From Arthrobacter sp. MYb213 (lineage in GTDB: Bacteria > Actinomycetota > Actinomycetes > Actinomycetales > Micrococcaceae), in contig NZ_PCQA01000001.1 of the NCBI RefSeq assembly GCF_002979915.1, positions 248,001 to 312,000 on the forward strand: DNA of 64,000 nucleotides, read 5' to 3'. The notes under the pieces are model-generated. The model did not search any database and was not told the origin of the DNA. It saw only the letters and a list, made by a program, of their open reading frames with translations. Numbering within the stretch: the first letter of the stretch is position 1; each line of letters starts with the position of its first letter. The position numbers were made by a program, and so were the translations under genes. Positions 25,890-34,765 of this stretch are shown in pieces.

Positions 25890-27452
25890 ATGAGCGATAA
25901 CACGCAGCCGGCTTCAAGCCGGCGAGCATTGCGTGAAAAGCGGCGCGCTGAAATGGAAGCCATGCTGGCCAGTAGTAAGGCCGAGCAGGAAGCCAAGAAG
26001 CTAGCCGATCAGCAGGCAACTGAAAAGAAGGATGTCAAGCCTTCGGCAGGTGCCAGCCCAGCTGACCCGAAAACTGCCACTCCATCTGCTTCAAATCCTC
26101 CGGCGAAACCAGAAGCAAAGACCCCTCCGGCGAAAGCGCCAGTGAAGCCTGCTTCGGTAAAAGCCCCGGTTGGGAAAAGCTCACCCGGCGTACCGGACAA
26201 GGTAGCCACCGAAGCAAAGAAGCCAGCAGGGAAGCCTGCCGTTGCTCCAAAGGCTGGTCCTGCCCCTAAACAGGCAACGGAACCTAAGGTGGCCCCTTCA
26301 GCTCCCAAGCCAGCTGTAAAGCCGGCTGATAGCGCCGTGAAGCCTGCCTCGGCACCAAAAACTGAGTCTGCTACAAAGCCTGACGAATCATCAGATAAGC
26401 CAATGGGGGAGCGCGCATCGTTGCGTCGTGCCCGTGACCGCGAAGCACTACGCGAACGCCGTCGCCTTGAAGAAGAAGTCGGTGCGCTCACCACAAACGT
26501 TCCCACAGTGGAACCCGCTGAAGAGCCAAAACCGTTGACCCGACGCCAGCTACGCTTGCAGTCGCTGGCAGACCAAAATCCTGACTCGGCGAATCAGAAG
26601 CCCAAGGCCGCTAAGCCGGCTTCGAAACCGAAGTCAACCGACGATTCACCGGAAACCACGGTGATGAGTGTCGAAGAAGCCTTAGCCGCTCGACGCTCCC
26701 ACGATCCCAAGACTCCAGTCGATCCGAATCTTTTGAACGAAGATGATGGTGAGATTGATCTCGAAGTACTCGCTCATCAGCGGGAAATGGCGGCTCGTGC
26801 TGCAATCATTTCTCGTCGTGCTGCAGAGCGTGAACGACTACGTATTGAGAACGCAAAGAAGGGTAAAGAGCAGCCGCTCTCCGATCCTTTTACCGGCGCC
26901 CTGGGCAATATTCGCGAAGTCGAAGACCGTATCGCCAAGACTGGCGTGCAAGGTCCTAAGACTGAAAGCGTCTCGCTGGATCTTGATTCCAGTGGGAAAC
27001 TCTCTGACAAACTGAAGCATAATTCGCAGGCATCCAAGAAGCCAAGCGTTGGCAAGATGCCTCCAAAGCCTGCCGCGAAAACTGTTAAGCCGGTGGTCAA
27101 GCCAGCTTCAACGGTTTCACCAGCTAAACCAGCACCGGCAGCGGCGAAGCCACAAGCCGTACCTGCGCCTAAACCTGCGACTGGCCAAGCGGTCAAGCCA
27201 GCGGCAAAGCCGCAATTAAAAACCGCTGGCTCAAATGATCAATCGACTGCTCAAGCTTCGGCGCCGCAAGCGAATGTGGAAATGCCACGTATCGAGGCGG
27301 TTAATGCTCAAGGGCTGCAGCCACTAGATGCTCAAACTCATGGCGTTCGGCGTGCAAATAACATGCTGATTGCTATGATCGCTGCACTCAGCGTGGGCGG
27401 TGCCGCACTCATTGCGGGTATTGTTATGTTGATCAGTTCGCTGTCTTCGTAG
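25890..27452 (+). CDS. Large low-complexity (Lys/Pro/Ala) protein with C-terminal membrane anchor
   Basis: 520 residues from ATG 25890, which has GGGAGAAG upstream; the longer in-frame start is rejected. The N-terminus is charged (RRALREKRRAEMEAMLAS). Long KPA-rich repeats cover ~30-180 and ~390-470. Arg-rich helices lie at ~180-215 and ~310-330 (RREMAARAAI-type and ERERLRIENAKK). One membrane helix (MLIAMIAALSVGGAALIAGI) is almost at the C-terminus, so the bulk is probably cytoplasmic. I do not recognise a family. Position between nadD and rsfS is typical of Micrococcaceae hypothetical proteins. Confidence 0.75.
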   Translation: MSDNTQPASSRRALREKRRAEMEAMLASSKAEQEAKKLADQQATEKKDVKPSAGASPADPKTATPSASNPPAKPEAKTPPAKAPVKPASVKAPVGKSSPGVPDKVATEAKKPAGKPAVAPKAGPAPKQATEPKVAPSAPKPAVKPADSAVKPASAPKTESATKPDESSDKPMGERASLRRARDREALRERRRLEEEVGALTTNVPTVEPAEEPKPLTRRQLRLQSLADQNPDSANQKPKAAKPASKPKSTDDSPETTVMSVEEALAARRSHDPKTPVDPNLLNEDDGEIDLEVLAHQREMAARAAIISRRAAERERLRIENAKKGKEQPLSDPFTGALGNIREVEDRIAKTGVQGPKTESVSLDLDSSGKLSDKLKHNSQASKKPSVGKMPPKPAAKTVKPVVKPASTVSPAKPAPAAAKPQAVPAPKPATGQAVKPAAKPQLKTAGSNDQSTAQASAPQANVEMPRIEAVNAQGLQPLDAQTHGVRRANNMLIAMIAALSVGGAALIAGIVMLISSLSS

Positions 27453-27500
27453 GACAATTAAGTTCTCGATCTATACCTCTATAAGGAGACACCCCACTTC

Positions 27501-27869
27501 ATGGGAGCACACGCAGACTCTATCGCCCTCGTTCAGGTGGCCGCTCAGGCCGCATCTGACAAGTTGGCAGAAGACATTGTGGCACTTGATGTCGCCGAAC
27601 GTATGGGCGTAACTGACGCGTTCCTGATCGTCTCCGGTGGCTCTGAGCCACAGGTCAACGCAATCGCTGACGAGGTCCAGGCAATGGTCCTCGGAAAGTT
27701 TGACCTTCGTCCGGTACGCCGCGAAGGATTCGGCTTGGGCCGTTGGGTACTTCTGGACTATGGCGACGTGGTCGTTCACATCCAGCACCAGGAAGACCGT
27801 GTCTTCTACGCCCTGGACCGCCTGTGGTCGGACTGCCCGGTCATCGAAATCACTGCAGAAGCCAAATAG
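27501..27869 (+). CDS. rsfS: Ribosomal silencing factor RsfS
   Basis: 122 residues of the Iojap/YbeB family. It binds L14 of the 50S subunit and blocks subunit joining in starvation. Signatures are KLAEDIVALDVAERMGVTDA, FLIVSGGSEPQVNAIADEV and VLLDYGDVVVHIQHQEDRVF. It is full length, with AAGGAGA 11 bp upstream. It ends the nadD cluster. Confidence 0.95.
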   Translation: MGAHADSIALVQVAAQAASDKLAEDIVALDVAERMGVTDAFLIVSGGSEPQVNAIADEVQAMVLGKFDLRPVRREGFGLGRWVLLDYGDVVVHIQHQEDRVFYALDRLWSDCPVIEITAEAK

Positions 27870-27951
27870 TCTTAAGTGAAAATCGGATTTGCTTCCGAGA
27901 TTAGAGCTCACTTATGATTAGTAAGTTGCCTGATCAGGAAGCAATCCTTTT

Positions 27952-28024
27952 GGGGGTATGGCGCAGTTGGTAGCGCGTCTGCATGGCATGCAGAAGGTCA
28001 GGGGTTCGAATCCCCTTATCTCCA
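27952..28024 (+). tRNA. tRNA-Ala (GGC)
   Basis: A 73-nt cloverleaf. The acceptor GGGGGTA pairs with TATCTCC and includes the G3-U70 alanine identity pair. The anticodon stem TCTGC/GCAGA encloses ATGGCAT, giving anticodon GGC. The T-loop is the standard TTCGAAT. The CCA end is not encoded (ACA follows). Confidence 0.97.
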
Positions 28025-28039
28025 CAAATTAAATTCAAG

Positions 28040-28074
28040 AGTCCCATCTCGTTACTCACGAGGTGGGACTTTTG
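28040..28074 (+). terminator. Terminator after tRNA-Ala (GGC)
   Basis: AGTCCCATCTCG pairs with CGAGGTGGGACT (one mismatch) and is followed by TTTT. Confidence 0.8.
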
Positions 28075-28213
28075 TGATCTGCCAGGTATGAGATCCGTAT
28101 TTCGAGAGTTTCAATGTCTTGAACTACGCGGCACAGGACGCACTATCTGCCTGTTCCATCGATGGAGTGATCAACCGGGATGAAATTTACAGGAGTACGG
28201 TCGAAGATATCGC

Positions 28214-28286
28214 GGGGCTATAGCTCAGTTGGTAGAGCGCTTCGTTCGCAACGAAGAGGTCAGGGGTCCGATTCCCCTTAGCTCCA
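28214..28286 (+). tRNA. tRNA-Ala (CGC)
   Basis: A 73-nt cloverleaf. The acceptor GGGGCTA pairs with TAGCTCC and again includes G3-U70. The anticodon stem CTTCG/CGAAG encloses TTCGCAA, giving anticodon CGC. The T-loop reads TCCGATT, so the nearly invariant U55 is C; the stems are otherwise perfect. CCA is not encoded. Confidence 0.93.
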
Positions 28287-28288
28287 CT

Positions 28289-28313
28289 GCCTGCGTTGAG
28301 TCGCAGGCCTTTT
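28289..28313 (+). terminator. Terminator after tRNA-Ala (CGC)
   Basis: GCCTGCG pairs with CGCAGGC around TTGAGT, followed by CTTTT. Confidence 0.75.
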
Positions 28314-28430
28314 GAATATCTTCAGATACATTGTCGTTACTCAGTTCTAGAACCGGTTGCTAGCTTCCCAAACCCGGTTTCCAGACGTAGCTGAAGTAGC
28401 CAGCATAGCCTTGACGAGAGTCGCACAAGA

Positions 28431-29819
28431 CTAGTTAGGCTTGCTCCATCCCTCCAAGGCTTGCACCCACGGACTAATACGAATCTTCGCACCGTCGAGA
28501 ATATCTAACGAGGTGTCGGCACCTTCAATTTGTGGCGTTAGCTTGGTCGGTTCCAGTCCGGGCAGTAAAGAGATTTCCAGACGCGTAGTTTCATCGGGAT
28601 CCTGAGAGGTCGACATGGCGCCCCATTTCATTGTGGTCATCGCCGTTTCTCCTTCGGGAATGACCACTAATTCTGGGGAGATTCCCGGATCTGCTGTCAC
28701 CGTAACATCCGTTTGGGGTTGGCCCTTTTCGTTGAAAAACTCCAGATTAGCCAGGCCTTGAACCGCACAAGGTGTATCGGAAATGTTCGTCGCGTAGACC
28801 GATAAATATCGGGAACCAAGAGCGGCGTCAGGTGCACTGAGTTCGAACTTCACATCGTTAGTCGTACAGTAATTAGCATTTGGATCTTGTTTCCACGCGT
28901 TGGTTCCCTCAGGCAAAGGAGCAGGCACTGGGATTAACGAATCCGGGAGTACTTTGCCAATCCACCCCTCAAGGATTTTTGCGTAGCCAGGGGAGGAAAC
29001 AGAGTACTTCAATGGTTGATTGTGTGGAGGCGTGTGCTGCTCTAGCCATTGTTGAATGGCGCTGGTTTCAACGGTGCTATCGGCAGTGGCGCTGTGAACG
29101 GAAAGCATTTGACTGCCGTAAAGGGCTGTTTCGACGTTCGGCAATGCTCCCGCATCGATAACGAGAGCCACTTTTTCCATATCGATTGTCGGATCGGGTG
29201 TATAGCGCACTTTTTGATCCTCGGTTTCTAGGCTGACATCGAAACCCTGTTCTTTGGCGAAACTGGCTATCCGTTGCAAGTCTTGTGGATCGATAGCGAC
29301 CACGGACGAGTTAGTGACGCGCAATGCCCCAGCATTTCTGAGCATGAAAGCTTGGCGCAATTCGCTCTTCAAATCCTTAAAGGGGGAGACGCTCAGCTCA
29401 TAATATTGACCTGTTGTTGCTTCGGTTTTGATGACCCGTGGTATCCCGAGCACGTACTGAGAGTAATTTTGTAGCTCTACGGTGGGAACCACCGTTCCCT
29501 GCAGGATCTCTTCTGCGCGAACCGCAGATTCGATTGCTACGCTATCTTGTTGATTCTCTGACAGATTCACAGTCCAAGTGGCGGAGGATCTACCTCCGTC
29601 CTTGAGATCAATAGCTATCGTCTCGTAGTCGACTTGTACTGAGGCTATGCCATCTAGGCTCTGGATCTTCTCGAAATTTTCGCATATCGGTTGAGGCGCA
29701 TCGCAAGAATCCCATGGATTCCAGATGACAAGCCCCACGGCGACAATAAAGAGCACCGAGACCAGTGCGACTATTCGAGACTTCTTCACCTCGTTACCGT
29801 ACCAAAAGTTCAAAGTCAT
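28431..29819 (-). CDS. Membrane-anchored hypothetical protein with C-terminal DUF4232 domain
   Basis: 462 residues. One N-terminal membrane helix (RIVALVSVLFIVAVGLVIW, ~13-33) puts the rest outside the cell. The middle (~50-290) is not recognised. The C-terminal ~140 residues match DUF4232, a beta-sandwich common in secreted actinobacterial proteins: YCTTNDVKFELS, SRYLSVYATNISDTPCAVQG and EGETAMTTMKWG, with two conserved cysteines. Start choice is uncertain: a GTG ten codons in (29789) is possible. It is monocistronic. Confidence 0.72.
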   Translation of the reverse strand: MTLNFWYGNEVKKSRIVALVSVLFIVAVGLVIWNPWDSCDAPQPICENFEKIQSLDGIASVQVDYETIAIDLKDGGRSSATWTVNLSENQQDSVAIESAVRAEEILQGTVVPTVELQNYSQYVLGIPRVIKTEATTGQYYELSVSPFKDLKSELRQAFMLRNAGALRVTNSSVVAIDPQDLQRIASFAKEQGFDVSLETEDQKVRYTPDPTIDMEKVALVIDAGALPNVETALYGSQMLSVHSATADSTVETSAIQQWLEQHTPPHNQPLKYSVSSPGYAKILEGWIGKVLPDSLIPVPAPLPEGTNAWKQDPNANYCTTNDVKFELSAPDAALGSRYLSVYATNISDTPCAVQGLANLEFFNEKGQPQTDVTVTADPGISPELVVIPEGETAMTTMKWGAMSTSQDPDETTRLEISLLPGLEPTKLTPQIEGADTSLDILDGAKIRISPWVQALEGWSKPN

Positions 29820-30316
29820 TCATCCGTTGGAAGACCACTGCGGACACGTGAGGCCAGAAGTATCGGCATGAAAATGATATTCGCATGCAATGGCCTTCCC
29901 CGGTTGCTTAGAGTGCTAAAGCGCAATGTGGCCCGCTCCTAAACTGCCAACGAGGTCCATAGCGTTGGGGAATTTGAACAGCTATCTATGCCGAAGCCGT
30001 AGCTCATCGCGGCAGGCGCAGTACGAACATTGGCGTTGAATCGTGACCTTACCAGCGCGAAGATTCCTGCGATCGCGCCGTAAAGCAGTGACACCTAAGA
30101 AAGCCAACGCGACAAGTGCAACGGTGATGTCTCCGAAGAAAGATCTGATGGCGGGAAATGACTACTAACAGCCGAAAAGACGCGTGTAGCGCCGATAATT
30201 TCCCCAGTAGCCCTATACCTTAGAGGGATACGATACGTTGAAGCCCGTTTGGTTCACTGGAATGCCGCGGAATTCGCCTACGCCCAAGTTTCGTAGGATT
30301 TTGGACAGGAGCCCAG
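29820..30316. other. Non-coding gap with a possible degraded gene remnant
   Basis: 497 bp between divergent genes. The right end is probably the corA promoter zone. The middle carries a protein-like minus-strand frame without a start, listed separately. I see no RNA gene. Confidence 0.4.
29983..30163 (-). pseudogene. Possible remnant of a small membrane protein gene
   Basis: A minus-strand frame of about 60 codons ends at a TAG (29983-29985). It reads like a membrane helix and basic tail (FFGDITVALVALAFLGVTAL, then RRDRRNLRAGK and CSYCACRDELRLRH). An overlapping frame also gives hydrophobic YGAIAGIFALVRSRF, as expected of frameshift decay or chance. Two stop codons precede it and there is no ATG or GTG start. 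Family unknown. Confidence 0.25.
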
Positions 30317-31411
30317 ATGAGGGAACCAACCCGCAAAGTATTGCACCGTACTAATCGAGCCAAAGATGCTCTGAAGTATGAACATGCGCCTTTTATGGTG
30401 AGATTCGTTGAGGACGGTTCGGTGCGAGCGGCGCCAGCTGCTACTTCGCCTACTAACGCATTGGAATACGCAGACAGTGCCGCGGGACGCGTGTCACTGA
30501 GCCTATATCCGACGCCAGATGAACAAGATATTCACGAGCTCGCACAAGCCTGGGAATTGCACCCGGTCCTGGTAGATGACTTGATGCATGCGCGGCAAAG
30601 ACCGAAACTAGAACGATATGGCAACGTGTTGCTGTTAGTGGTGCGTTCGGCACGATACTTAGACGATCTTGAAGAAGTCGAGCTTTCGGAATTTCACATC
30701 CTTCTTCGACCGGGTTCCATTGCGGTGCTTTGCCAAGACCATCGCTGGATCGATGGCACCCCTGGGCTAAAGCTTGAAACCTCGGTGGCGGACGAATTTG
30801 TGGCCCGGGATCGGACATTATTGGCCGATAACAAACTACTGAGCATGGGCGCCGAAGCGGTGCTCTATAGGTTGCTAGATGAGATTGTCGATGGCTACGT
30901 GCCCGTCTTGCAAGGCTTGGGAATAGATAAAGAACAGATCGAGCGTCAGGTATTTAGCGGCGATGCAGCGGTCACCGAACGTATCTACCGGTTGAGCCAA
31001 GAGATTATCGATATGCAGCATGCGACGGCCTCGTTGCTTGAAGTAGTACGTTCGCTATCGGATGGCTTCAATAAATACGACGTACCCAATGAGTTGCAAA
31101 CCTATCTCCAAGACGTCACCGATCACCTGACCCGGGCACATGTGCAGACCGTGGAATATCGTGATGCGCTCTCCCAAATCCTGAATGTGAATTCAACGCT
31201 GGTGGCGCAACGTCAAAACGAGGATATGAAAAAGATTTCCGGGTGGGCTGCGATCTTGTTCGCGCCGACCCTGATAGCAGCGATCTACGGAATGAACTTT
31301 GACGTAATGCCAGAACTGCACTGGGCTTTGGGTTATCCGGCGGCAGTAATCCTGATGATTGGGTTCGCGGCGACCCTTTATATTGTCTTCCGACGCCGTG
31401 GCTGGTTCTAA
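30317..31411 (+). CDS. corA: CorA-type magnesium/cobalt transporter
   Basis: 364 residues. A long cytoplasmic funnel domain (1-~300) ends in a stalk helix, followed by two C-terminal membrane helices (~303-325 and ~338-358). The signature YGMNFDVMPEL (GMN, ~325) forms the pore mouth for hydrated Mg2+ or Co2+. AGGAG lies 6 bp before the ATG. The next gene starts 17 bp after the stop, so the two are probably co-transcribed. Confidence 0.93.
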   Translation: MREPTRKVLHRTNRAKDALKYEHAPFMVRFVEDGSVRAAPAATSPTNALEYADSAAGRVSLSLYPTPDEQDIHELAQAWELHPVLVDDLMHARQRPKLERYGNVLLLVVRSARYLDDLEEVELSEFHILLRPGSIAVLCQDHRWIDGTPGLKLETSVADEFVARDRTLLADNKLLSMGAEAVLYRLLDEIVDGYVPVLQGLGIDKEQIERQVFSGDAAVTERIYRLSQEIIDMQHATASLLEVVRSLSDGFNKYDVPNELQTYLQDVTDHLTRAHVQTVEYRDALSQILNVNSTLVAQRQNEDMKKISGWAAILFAPTLIAAIYGMNFDVMPELHWALGYPAAVILMIGFAATLYIVFRRRGWF

Positions 31412-31427
31412 GAAAGAGGCGCAAGCG

Positions 31428-32054
31428 ATGGCTGAGAAAGTCGATCTAAAGAAAAGTTTGCTCGGGTATCGAGCGAAGCATGAAGAGTTTGCACTACTTG
31501 AGCTACCCGAACGCAAATACCTGATGATTGATGGGTACGGGGATCCGAACACTTCGCCGGCCTATGCTCAAGCACTGCAGGCGCTGTATCCGGTGGCCTA
31601 CAAGCTGAAGTTTTTCAGTAAACGTGAACTTGGCCGTGACTACGTGGTGATGCCCTTAGAAGGGCTCTGGTGGGCGAAGGATATGACCTCCTTTACCGAG
31701 CACAGGGACAAGTCCTTGTGGCACTGGACCATGATGATCATGGTTCCTGACTGGGTTGAGCAAAGCATGTTTGAAAGTATCAAAGAAGACTTAGGGCGGA
31801 AAGATCCGCCGATAGATCTAGCAAAGGTGCGATTCGAAATCTTCGCCGAAGGGTTATGTGTACAAACCCTACATATCGGACCCTATGACGATGAAGCCCA
31901 AACACTACGCCGAATGCATCAAGAATTCATTCCTGCGCATGCTCTTGAGCTGACCGGGAAACATCACGAAATTTATTTGAATGATCCGCGACGTGTTGCA
32001 GCGGAAAAACTCCGGACGATCCTTCGTCAGCCCGTGCAGAGCATAGCCGGATAA
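31428..32054 (+). CDS. GyrI-like small-molecule-binding domain protein
   Basis: 208 residues from ATG 31428 (AGAGG upstream), beginning MAEKVDLKKSLLGYRAKHEE. Family signatures are ERKYLMIDGYGDPNTSPAYA, LEGLWWA and LCVQTLHIGPYDDE, with a C-terminal KHHEIYLNDPRR. Stand-alone GyrI-like proteins bind or hydrolyse small lipophilic compounds; the exact ligand is unknown. No DNA-binding domain is attached. It lies between corA and a phosphatase-like gene. Confidence 0.85.
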   Translation: MAEKVDLKKSLLGYRAKHEEFALLELPERKYLMIDGYGDPNTSPAYAQALQALYPVAYKLKFFSKRELGRDYVVMPLEGLWWAKDMTSFTEHRDKSLWHWTMMIMVPDWVEQSMFESIKEDLGRKDPPIDLAKVRFEIFAEGLCVQTLHIGPYDDEAQTLRRMHQEFIPAHALELTGKHHEIYLNDPRRVAAEKLRTILRQPVQSIAG

Positions 32055-32060
32055 CCAGAT

Positions 32061-32528
32061 ATGCAGAAGGGCCCAGGGCAGTGGACAGATGGAGCGCAAT
32101 GGCCGGCAGACGAGCCTGGTCTGGTGCGTTTGCCAGATGGAAAGCAAATTCGAGGTGCCAGCCTAAAACGTAGCAAAGCCTTGAACCCTCCTGATTTTGG
32201 GGTGTATCTACTAGGCCGGGATCCTCAATTTTCGGACCGCGAATACCGGTGGGTCCAATGGCGAGATTTTTCGACACCCAAGTCAACCCAATCCGCCGTG
32301 GCTGCGCTGCGCGAAGCATACCGGCGGGCCTCGTTTCAACGTGTTGAGGTCTCCTGCCGCGGGGGAGTAGGCAGGACCGGAACTGCCCTAGCGGTACTGG
32401 CCGTGCTCGGCGGCGTATCACCAGCAGATGCTGTGCCTTGGGTCAAAGAGAACTATCATCCCAAGGCAGTAGAAACCTTCGGGCAAAGACACTGGCTGAA
32501 ACGCCTGCTACCCGTACTTGCACGGTAG
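32061..32528 (+). CDS. Protein tyrosine phosphatase-like protein
   Basis: 155 residues. The P-loop VSCRGGVGRTGTALAVL (Cys near 98) is the CX5R phosphatase signature, though Ser replaces the usual His before Cys. WRDFSTP (~70) is placed like the WPD-loop aspartate. The C-terminus YHPKAVETFGQRHWLKRLL is typical of small actinobacterial dual-specificity phosphatases. The substrate is unknown. The gene starts 6 bp after the GyrI-like gene. Confidence 0.8.
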   Translation: MQKGPGQWTDGAQWPADEPGLVRLPDGKQIRGASLKRSKALNPPDFGVYLLGRDPQFSDREYRWVQWRDFSTPKSTQSAVAALREAYRRASFQRVEVSCRGGVGRTGTALAVLAVLGGVSPADAVPWVKENYHPKAVETFGQRHWLKRLLPVLAR

Positions 32529-32606
32529 ATAAATCGCTGAAGCAACACGCACGGCTACCTTGATGTAGTTGATGATCCGAAGCCAGATATCAGGGAAGAT
32601 AAGACC

Positions 32607-33296
32607 ATGAGTACCGACATTGAACTGAGTCCTTCGAGTAATGTTGCCGACGTACAACGGGCGCTGGAATCCTTAGAAGATCCACGGATCCGCGCCATCA
32701 ACGAAAAACACGGGGACGACTACGGGGTAAATCTTGGCAAACTGCGCGCCTTGGCCAAGGCACTGAAAAGTAATCACGAACTTGCCACCGAGCTATGGCA
32801 TACCGACCAGACAGGATGTCAGCTGGTCGCCACTCTCATTTGCAAGCCGCGGGCGTTCACCATTGATGACTTAGAACAGTGGGTCAGGCAGTCCCGTACG
32901 CCAAAGGTTCAAGCATGGTTCCTGAACTATGTGGTGAAAAAGAGCAAGCATCTTGAAGAGCTTCGCCGAAGGCTCGTGGATGATCAGGACCCAGTGGTCG
33001 CAAGTGCAGGATGGGAGCTGACGGCCCACCAAGTGGTTAAAGCTCCAGAAAACCTTGACCAATCCGCATTGCTTGATGTTGTCGAAGCCCAAATGCTTCA
33101 CGCCCCACAGCGTTTGCAGTGGGCCATGAACAACACCCTGGCCCAGATTGGTATCGAGAACGAAGAACTACGCCCTCGCGCTTTACGTATCGGAGAGTCC
33201 TTGCAGGTTTTAGCGGACTATCCCACGCCTGCCGGGTGCACGTCACCCTTCGCTCCGATTTGGATTAATGAAATGGTCAAACGCCGATCGGCCTGA
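32607..33296 (+). CDS. DNA alkylation repair protein (AlkD-like)
   Basis: 229 residues, all-helical HEAT-like repeats. Family features are INEKHGDDYGVNLGKLRALA, the short repeats ATELWHTDQTGCQLVATL and WVRQSRTPKVQAWFLNYVV, and the late DYPTPAGCTSPFAPIWI. AlkD-type glycosylases remove bulky or cationic alkylated bases without base flipping. Here the protein ends with KRR. Whether it is a glycosylase or the structural DUF variant cannot be told by eye. Confidence 0.85.
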   Translation: MSTDIELSPSSNVADVQRALESLEDPRIRAINEKHGDDYGVNLGKLRALAKALKSNHELATELWHTDQTGCQLVATLICKPRAFTIDDLEQWVRQSRTPKVQAWFLNYVVKKSKHLEELRRRLVDDQDPVVASAGWELTAHQVVKAPENLDQSALLDVVEAQMLHAPQRLQWAMNNTLAQIGIENEELRPRALRIGESLQVLADYPTPAGCTSPFAPIWINEMVKRRSA

Positions 33297-33307
33297 AATG
33301 TGTAGAC

Positions 33308-33357
33308 AAAAACCGGGAAGCCGGCGGAACCAAAAGGTTCCGCCGGCTTCCCGGTTT
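33308..33357. terminator. Bidirectional terminator
   Basis: A 22-bp perfect stem, the right arm being GGTTCCGCCGGCTTCCCGG plus TTTT, closes around AAAA, between the AlkD-like gene and the convergent permease gene. The A and T flanks allow use in both directions. Confidence 0.9.
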
Positions 33358-33373
33358 TAGTTCGGGTAGTCAG

Positions 33374-34765
33374 TTACCGCTGGTGCTGCGGGGCAGCTCC
33401 CAGCTTCAATGCCTTGGAAACTAACCAAAGGGCCGCGGTCAAGCCAAGGGTGAGCAAGAGCTGCGTGCGGGCTACCGCATCAGTCATCGCGATACCCACA
33501 ATGACAACCATCATGGCAATGGTGGCCAAAGATAAGTAGGGGAAGCCCCAGAGCTTCAACGGCAAGTGCGTTCCTTCACGTTCTGCACGACGGCGCAGAA
33601 TGTATTGCGTGAGAGCAATAAAGCACCAGATCACGATGATCGTTGAGCCGACCACGTTGAGCAGGATCGGCATGACTGCATCTGGCCAGATCCAGTTCAA
33701 CCCCACCGCGATGAAGGAGAACGCTACCGAGCCGAGTACTGCGTTGGCTGGAACTCCCTTACCGGTGACGTGAGTGACCGCACGTGGAGCCATCTTGCGG
33801 GTGCCGAGCGAATACAACATGCGTGAGGCGCCATAGATGTTCGCATTCATTGCGGAAAGCAGTGCGATAACTACTACGGCACTCATGACCAGTTCAACGC
33901 CAGGTACGTTCAGTACGCCTAAGACCGCGGAGAATGGACCGTCGATAATGGCGGGGTTATTCCAAGGAAGTACTGCAACGATCACGATGACCGAGCCGAG
34001 GTAGAAGAACATAATACGCATCATCACGGACTTGATGGTCCGTTTGATATTGCCCTGTGGGTCATCGGATTCGGCTGCGGCGATGGAGACTACTTCGGTA
34101 CCGCCGAAGGAGAAAATCACGATTAATAGGGCCGCCGCAATACCGGTCAAACCGGCCGGAGCGAATCCGCCGTGGGCGGCAAGGTTCGCCAAACCAACTG
34201 GCTCGTCGGTAGGAATAATCCCAAGCAGAACTAGTGTGCCGACGGCCAAGAAGGCAACAATCGCCGCGACTTTAATGAACGCGAACCAGAACTCGAACTT
34301 TCCGTAGTTTCCTACGCCCAGTAAGTTTGCCCCGGTAAACAGGACCACAAAGCCTAGGACCCAAGCCCATTGCGGGAAGTTGGGGAACCACGCGGCAACA
34401 ATCGCGGCCGCACCGGTTGCTTCGGCCGCAATGACCACAACGAGCTGGATCCAATAAAGCCAGCCAACGGTACTGCCGGTACTGCTACCCATCGCTTTAT
34501 GCGCGAAGGTACTGAATGCTCCGGAGGAGGGGTCTGCCGCTACCATTTCGGCGAGCATCGACATGATCACAATAACCACGGTGCCGGCGATCAAGTAGGA
34601 CAGTAGTACGGCTGGGCCAGCGATGGAGATTGCTTGGCCTGAGCCTACGAAGAGCCCAGCACCAATAGCACCGCCAAGACCCATCATGGAGATCTGACGT
34701 TGAGTTAGCCCAGCGTGGAGTTTGGGGGCATCCTCACTTTTCTGGAGGTCGGTCTTCGTACTCAT
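33374..34765 (-). CDS. APC-family amino acid permease (AAT type)
   Basis: 463 residues, about 12 membrane helices. Helix 1 holds MGLGGAIGAGLFVGSGQAIS. IVIFSFGGTEVVSIAAAESD (helix 6 region) and AMNANIYGASRMLYSLG are AAT-family motifs shared with GABA, proline, asparagine and aromatic permeases. It overlaps the upstream aminotransferase gene by 4 bp. The coupling suggests import of an amino acid that the aminotransferase then uses. Substrate not determinable. Confidence 0.9.
   Translation of the reverse strand: MSTKTDLQKSEDAPKLHAGLTQRQISMMGLGGAIGAGLFVGSGQAISIAGPAVLLSYLIAGTVVIVIMSMLAEMVAADPSSGAFSTFAHKAMGSSTGSTVGWLYWIQLVVVIAAEATGAAAIVAAWFPNFPQWAWVLGFVVLFTGANLLGVGNYGKFEFWFAFIKVAAIVAFLAVGTLVLLGIIPTDEPVGLANLAAHGGFAPAGLTGIAAALLIVIFSFGGTEVVSIAAAESDDPQGNIKRTIKSVMMRIMFFYLGSVIVIVAVLPWNNPAIIDGPFSAVLGVLNVPGVELVMSAVVVIALLSAMNANIYGASRMLYSLGTRKMAPRAVTHVTGKGVPANAVLGSVAFSFIAVGLNWIWPDAVMPILLNVVGSTIIVIWCFIALTQYILRRRAEREGTHLPLKLWGFPYLSLATIAMMVVIVGIAMTDAVARTQLLLTLGLTAALWLVSKALKLGAAPQHQR

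Noticed and set aside
26000-27230. Lys-Pro-Ala-rich repetitive DNA
   Set aside because: Degenerate coding repeats in one protein; no unit conserved at DNA level and no CRISPR-like spacing.
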